Below, in pieces: positions 61,821 through 64,000 of a DNA stretch of 64,000 nt (positions are counted from its first letter, which is position 1; each line of letters begins with the position of its first letter). Under the pieces are notes generated by a model. The model saw nothing but the letters and a program-made list of their open reading frames with translations, was not told where the DNA came from and did not search any database. The position numbers were made by a program, and so were the translations under genes. The DNA comes from Eubacteriaceae bacterium (lineage in GTDB: Bacteria > Bacillota > Clostridia > Oscillospirales > Acutalibacteraceae): NCBI GenBank assembly GCA_021770095.1, contig JAETRQ010000006.1, forward strand, positions 1 to 64,000. The letters are read 5' to 3'.

Positions 61821-62067
61821 AACGCGTTGAAGAGAACAAGTCTTTCTGTTTTGTTGTTTCAGAGAGTTGCCGTTTGGTGAAAGGCAATACAACGTTCAGT
61901 TTGAATATCATCTCTGAGCGGCTGTGCTGAATTCAGTAGGTGCAGACGGTTGCCTCCGTTAACGGGATAGTGTATATTAGTACATAAAGTGCGTTGCTTA
62001 TGCAGCGAAAAAGAGTGGTACCACGGTATTTTATCGTCTCTTTGCCTTTTGGCAAAGGGACGTTTTT
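61821..62067 (+). promoter_or_regulatory. T-box leader (tRNA-sensing riboswitch), probably Ile
   Basis: Canonical T-box parts are in order. Stem I has AGAGAG (61861-61866) and a TTGCC...GGCAA arm with a GGTG loop. The specifier region GAATATCA (61903-61910) precedes TCTCTGAGC. The T-box sequence AGAGTGGTACCACGG is at 62012-62026, and the terminator is a 12-bp stem (62035-62046 with 62051-62062) followed by TTTTT. The codon best placed as specifier is ATC (61907-61909) followed by A, giving isoleucine; TAT (Tyr) is the less likely reading. Uncharged tRNA would favour read-through into the oxidoreductase genes. Confidence 0.92.
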
Positions 62068-62092
62068 ATTTTTATAGAAATGAGGATTGATT

Positions 62093-62665
62093 ATGGCAGA
62101 TTTAGTTGAAATCCGTTGGCACGGACGCGGCGGACAGGGTGCTAAAACGGCAGCACTTCTTCTTGCAGATGTTGCATTCAAAACAGGCAGTTATGTTCAG
62201 GGATTTCCGGAATACGGTCCTGAGCGTATGGGTGCTCCTATCACCGCATATAACCGTATCAGCAATAAGGAAATCAGAGTACACTCAAATATTTATGAGC
62301 CGGATTTCGTCGTTGTTGTTGATGAAGGACTTCTTGATGTTGTCAATGTTACGGAAGGACTTAAAGAGACAGGCGGTATTGTTGTGAATTCTTCAAAAAC
62401 ACCTGATGAGATAAAATCAAAACTCGCAGGATATAATGGTAAGGTTTATACAATTGATGCACGCAAAGTATCTGTTGCATGCCTGGGCAGATATTTCCCG
62501 AATACACCGATGCTTGCTGCAATTGTTAAGGTATCAGGTGTTATGGCAAAAGATACTTTCTTTGCAGAAATGCTGAATTCATTCAATCACAAGTTTGCAT
62601 CAAAGCCTGAAGTTATTGAAGGCAATATGAATGCACTTAAAATGGCATTTGAGGAGGTAAAGTGA
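62093..62665 (+). CDS. 2-oxoacid:ferredoxin oxidoreductase, gamma subunit
   Basis: The 190-residue gamma domain of the pyruvate/2-oxoisovalerate oxidoreductase family has VEIRWHGRGGQGAKTAALLLADVAF at the start and GFPEYGPERMGAPI. It oxidatively decarboxylates a 2-oxoacid to acyl-CoA with ferredoxin, or runs in reverse. ATG 62093 has GAGGA upstream; an in-frame TTG lies 6 nt earlier. It is the first gene of a gamma-delta-alpha(-beta) operon. Pyruvate and branched-chain enzymes look alike at this level. Confidence 0.9.
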   Translation: MADLVEIRWHGRGGQGAKTAALLLADVAFKTGSYVQGFPEYGPERMGAPITAYNRISNKEIRVHSNIYEPDFVVVVDEGLLDVVNVTEGLKETGGIVVNSSKTPDEIKSKLAGYNGKVYTIDARKVSVACLGRYFPNTPMLAAIVKVSGVMAKDTFFAEMLNSFNHKFASKPEVIEGNMNALKMAFEEVK

Positions 62666-62666
62666 T

Positions 62667-62969
62667 ATGAAATCAGATTTGAATAAACTTCACCTTGACT
62701 GCAACTGGCAGGATTTAACCGAAGGTATGCAGATTTACGGTGAAACAACTGCACTTGAATTCAATACAGGTGAATGGACTTCCGTTAAACCTGAACTTGA
62801 TATGTCAAAATGTATCCATTGTCTTATGTGTGTTCCTGTTTGTCCTGACAGTTGTATACCTGTTGTTGACGGAATGCGCGGAGAATTTGATTATGACCAC
62901 TGTAAAGGCTGCGGCATTTGTGTTAAAGCGTGTCATGTTGATGCAATAAAGATGGAAGGAGTAAAGTGA
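62667..62969 (+). CDS. 2-oxoacid:ferredoxin oxidoreductase, delta (ferredoxin) subunit
   Basis: The 100-residue protein has two [4Fe-4S] motifs in the C-terminal half: CIHCLMCVPVCP and CKGCGICVKACH. It passes electrons between the active site and ferredoxin. It begins one base after the gamma stop, with GGAGG overlapping the end of that gene. Confidence 0.94.
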   Translation: MKSDLNKLHLDCNWQDLTEGMQIYGETTALEFNTGEWTSVKPELDMSKCIHCLMCVPVCPDSCIPVVDGMRGEFDYDHCKGCGICVKACHVDAIKMEGVK

Positions 62970-62970
62970 T

Positions 62971-64000
62971 ATGGCAAGAAAAGACAGACTCAGCGGTAAT
63001 GAGGCAGTGGCAGAGGCTCTGCGTCAGATTAATCCGGATGTTATGGCGGCTTTCCCTATAACTCCTTCAACTGAGATTCCTCAGTATTTTTCAAAATTAG
63101 TTGCAAACGGACAGGTGGACAGTGAATTTATTCCTGTCGAATCAGAGCATTCGGCTATGTCAGCCGTAATCGGTTCACAGTCTGCGGGTGCAAGAAGTGT
63201 TACTGCAACATCATCAGCAGGCATGGCATTAATGTGGGAAGAACTTTATCTTGCTGCATCAAACAGGCTTCCGTGTGTGCTTACACTTGTTAACCGTGCT
63301 TTATCAGGACCTATCAATATCAATTGTGACCACAGTGACTCAATGGGTGCAAGAGATTCTGGATGGATTCAGATTTATGCAGAGAACAATCAGGAGGTTT
63401 ATGATAATCTCTGTATGGCTTATCGTATTGCAGAGCATAAGGATGTTATGCTTCCTGTTATGATTTGTCAGGATGGATTTATTACATCTCATGCCGTTGA
63501 AAATATTGTGCTTAATGAAGACGAAGATGTTAAGAACTTTGTGGGTGAATATAATCCTGAACATTCACTTCTCAATCCTCAATGTCCTATGGCAGTCGGT
63601 CCTTACAGTGTAACGAATTATTATTTTGAAGCCAAAAGAGCACAGGCTGAGGCTCTCAAAAATGCCAAGCAGGTTACACTGGATGTTGCAAAAGAGTATG
63701 CAAAAATTTCAGGCAGAGAGTACGGACTCTTTGAAGAATATAAAATGGACGACGCTGAATATGCTGTTGTTATCATTGGTTCGGCAGCAGGTACAGCAAA
63801 AGACGCTGTTGACCGGTTAAGAGAGCAGGGAATTAAAGCAGGTTTGATAAAAATCAGACTTTTCCGTCCTTTCCCTGCAGAAGAAATTGCCAAATCACTT
63901 GAAGGTGTCAAAGCAGTTGCCCTTATGGACAGAACAGAATCTTACAATGATAACTGCGGACCAATCGGAAGTGAAGTCACAACTGCTCTTTACAGAGCAA
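62971..64000 (+). CDS. 2-oxoacid:ferredoxin oxidoreductase, alpha subunit (partial)
   Basis: The frame is open from ATG 62971 to the window edge (343 codons seen; the C-terminus is missing). It shows LSGNEAVAEALRQINPDVMAAFPITPSTEIPQ spread over the first 40 residues, ATSSAGMALMWEELYLAAS, and the NCDHSDSMGARDSGWIQ motif of alpha subunits, then the domain II region IIGSAAGTAKDAV. GGAAGGAG precedes the ATG. A beta subunit is expected just outside the window. Pyruvate or a branched-chain 2-oxoacid could be the substrate; the T-box hints at the latter. Confidence 0.92.
   Translation, partial: MARKDRLSGNEAVAEALRQINPDVMAAFPITPSTEIPQYFSKLVANGQVDSEFIPVESEHSAMSAVIGSQSAGARSVTATSSAGMALMWEELYLAASNRLPCVLTLVNRALSGPININCDHSDSMGARDSGWIQIYAENNQEVYDNLCMAYRIAEHKDVMLPVMICQDGFITSHAVENIVLNEDEDVKNFVGEYNPEHSLLNPQCPMAVGPYSVTNYYFEAKRAQAEALKNAKQVTLDVAKEYAKISGREYGLFEEYKMDDAEYAVVIIGSAAGTAKDAVDRLREQGIKAGLIKIRLFRPFPAEEIAKSLEGVKAVALMDRTESYNDNCGPIGSEVTTALYRA

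Overview
The window looks like chromosomal DNA of an AT-rich, Gram-positive, spore-forming anaerobe of the Clostridia, most likely a gut or rumen Oscillospiraceae/Ruminococcaceae-type organism. The grounds are: a spoIIGA-sigE pair, a T-box leader, a CIRCE element in front of groES-groEL, many TTG/GTG starts with strong purine-rich ribosome sites, ferredoxin-dependent oxoacid metabolism, a fused IspH-ribosomal protein S1 gene, and large secreted proteins with Fn3, Big_2, leucine-rich-repeat and dockerin-like parts. This is inference from gene content; no 16S rRNA gene is present.

Layout. 1-3.9 kb (minus strand): the right end of an IS200/IS605 element, a CX3CX2C protein of the DUF5131 family and a membrane protein, tRNA-Ser, a zinc-ribbon protein, a SigH-like sigma factor and the YchF GTPase. 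4-8.4 kb: ilvB-ilvN-leuC-leuD and a small unknown gene. 8.5-12 kb: a membrane protein with a radical SAM/SPASM-like enzyme, a cation efflux transporter and a flavoprotein. 12-15.2 kb: a giant secreted subtilase. 15.3-25.4 kb: a long housekeeping run, ruvC-ruvA-ruvB-glmM-rRNA methyltransferase-ecfA1-ecfA2-ecfT-truA-DUF5711-cvpA-pgsA. 25.4-27.8 kb: a ClpC-like ATPase with an N-terminal zinc finger. 27.8-28.4 kb: five tRNA genes (Gly, Arg, His, Gln, Lys). 28.5-31.8 kb: a secreted M14 carboxypeptidase-like protein with three 552-bp tandem repeats. 31.9-33.3 kb: an FAD dehydrogenase behind a leader terminator. 33.4-39.3 kb: a six-gene operon (S26-like peptidase, ABC exporter, GH2 glycosidase, two unknown membrane proteins, cyclophilin). 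39.3-42.1 kb: spoIIGA-sigE, DUF378, manA. 42.2-48.9 kb: ABC-F ATPase, a palindromic MITE-like element, a BaiN/HI0933-type flavoprotein, cmk-plsC-ispH/rpsA. 49-57.4 kb: an XRE regulator, DUF4364, DUF1858-trmK-nif3-rqcH-ispD-ispF, groES-groEL. 57.5-58.3 kb: an intact IS200-type insertion sequence. 58.3-61.4 kb: an HscC-type Hsp70, a J-like protein with HPE in place of HPD, and a TPR protein. 61.4-64 kb: a heavy-metal-associated protein behind a palindromic operator, then a T-box leader driving a 2-oxoacid:ferredoxin oxidoreductase (gamma, delta, alpha; alpha runs off the window).

How the parts work together. Branched-chain amino acid supply appears twice: ilvBN-leuCD, which has no visible leader control, and the T-box-controlled oxidoreductase, whose best-supported specifier is isoleucine ATC. 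Isoprenoid synthesis by the MEP route is represented by ispD-ispF and ispH. Protein quality control is dense: GroESL, ClpC-like, RqcH, the HscC/J/TPR set and a cyclophilin. The most unusual items are the S26-like peptidase/exporter/glycosidase operon, the McsA-like finger fused to ClpC, the terminator whose stem carries the spoIIGA ribosome site, the 154-bp palindrome, the IS right end that rewrote a gene's C-terminus, and the T-box/oxoacid oxidoreductase pairing. Start positions were chosen from ribosome-site spacing, so several genes begin internally to the longest open frame.
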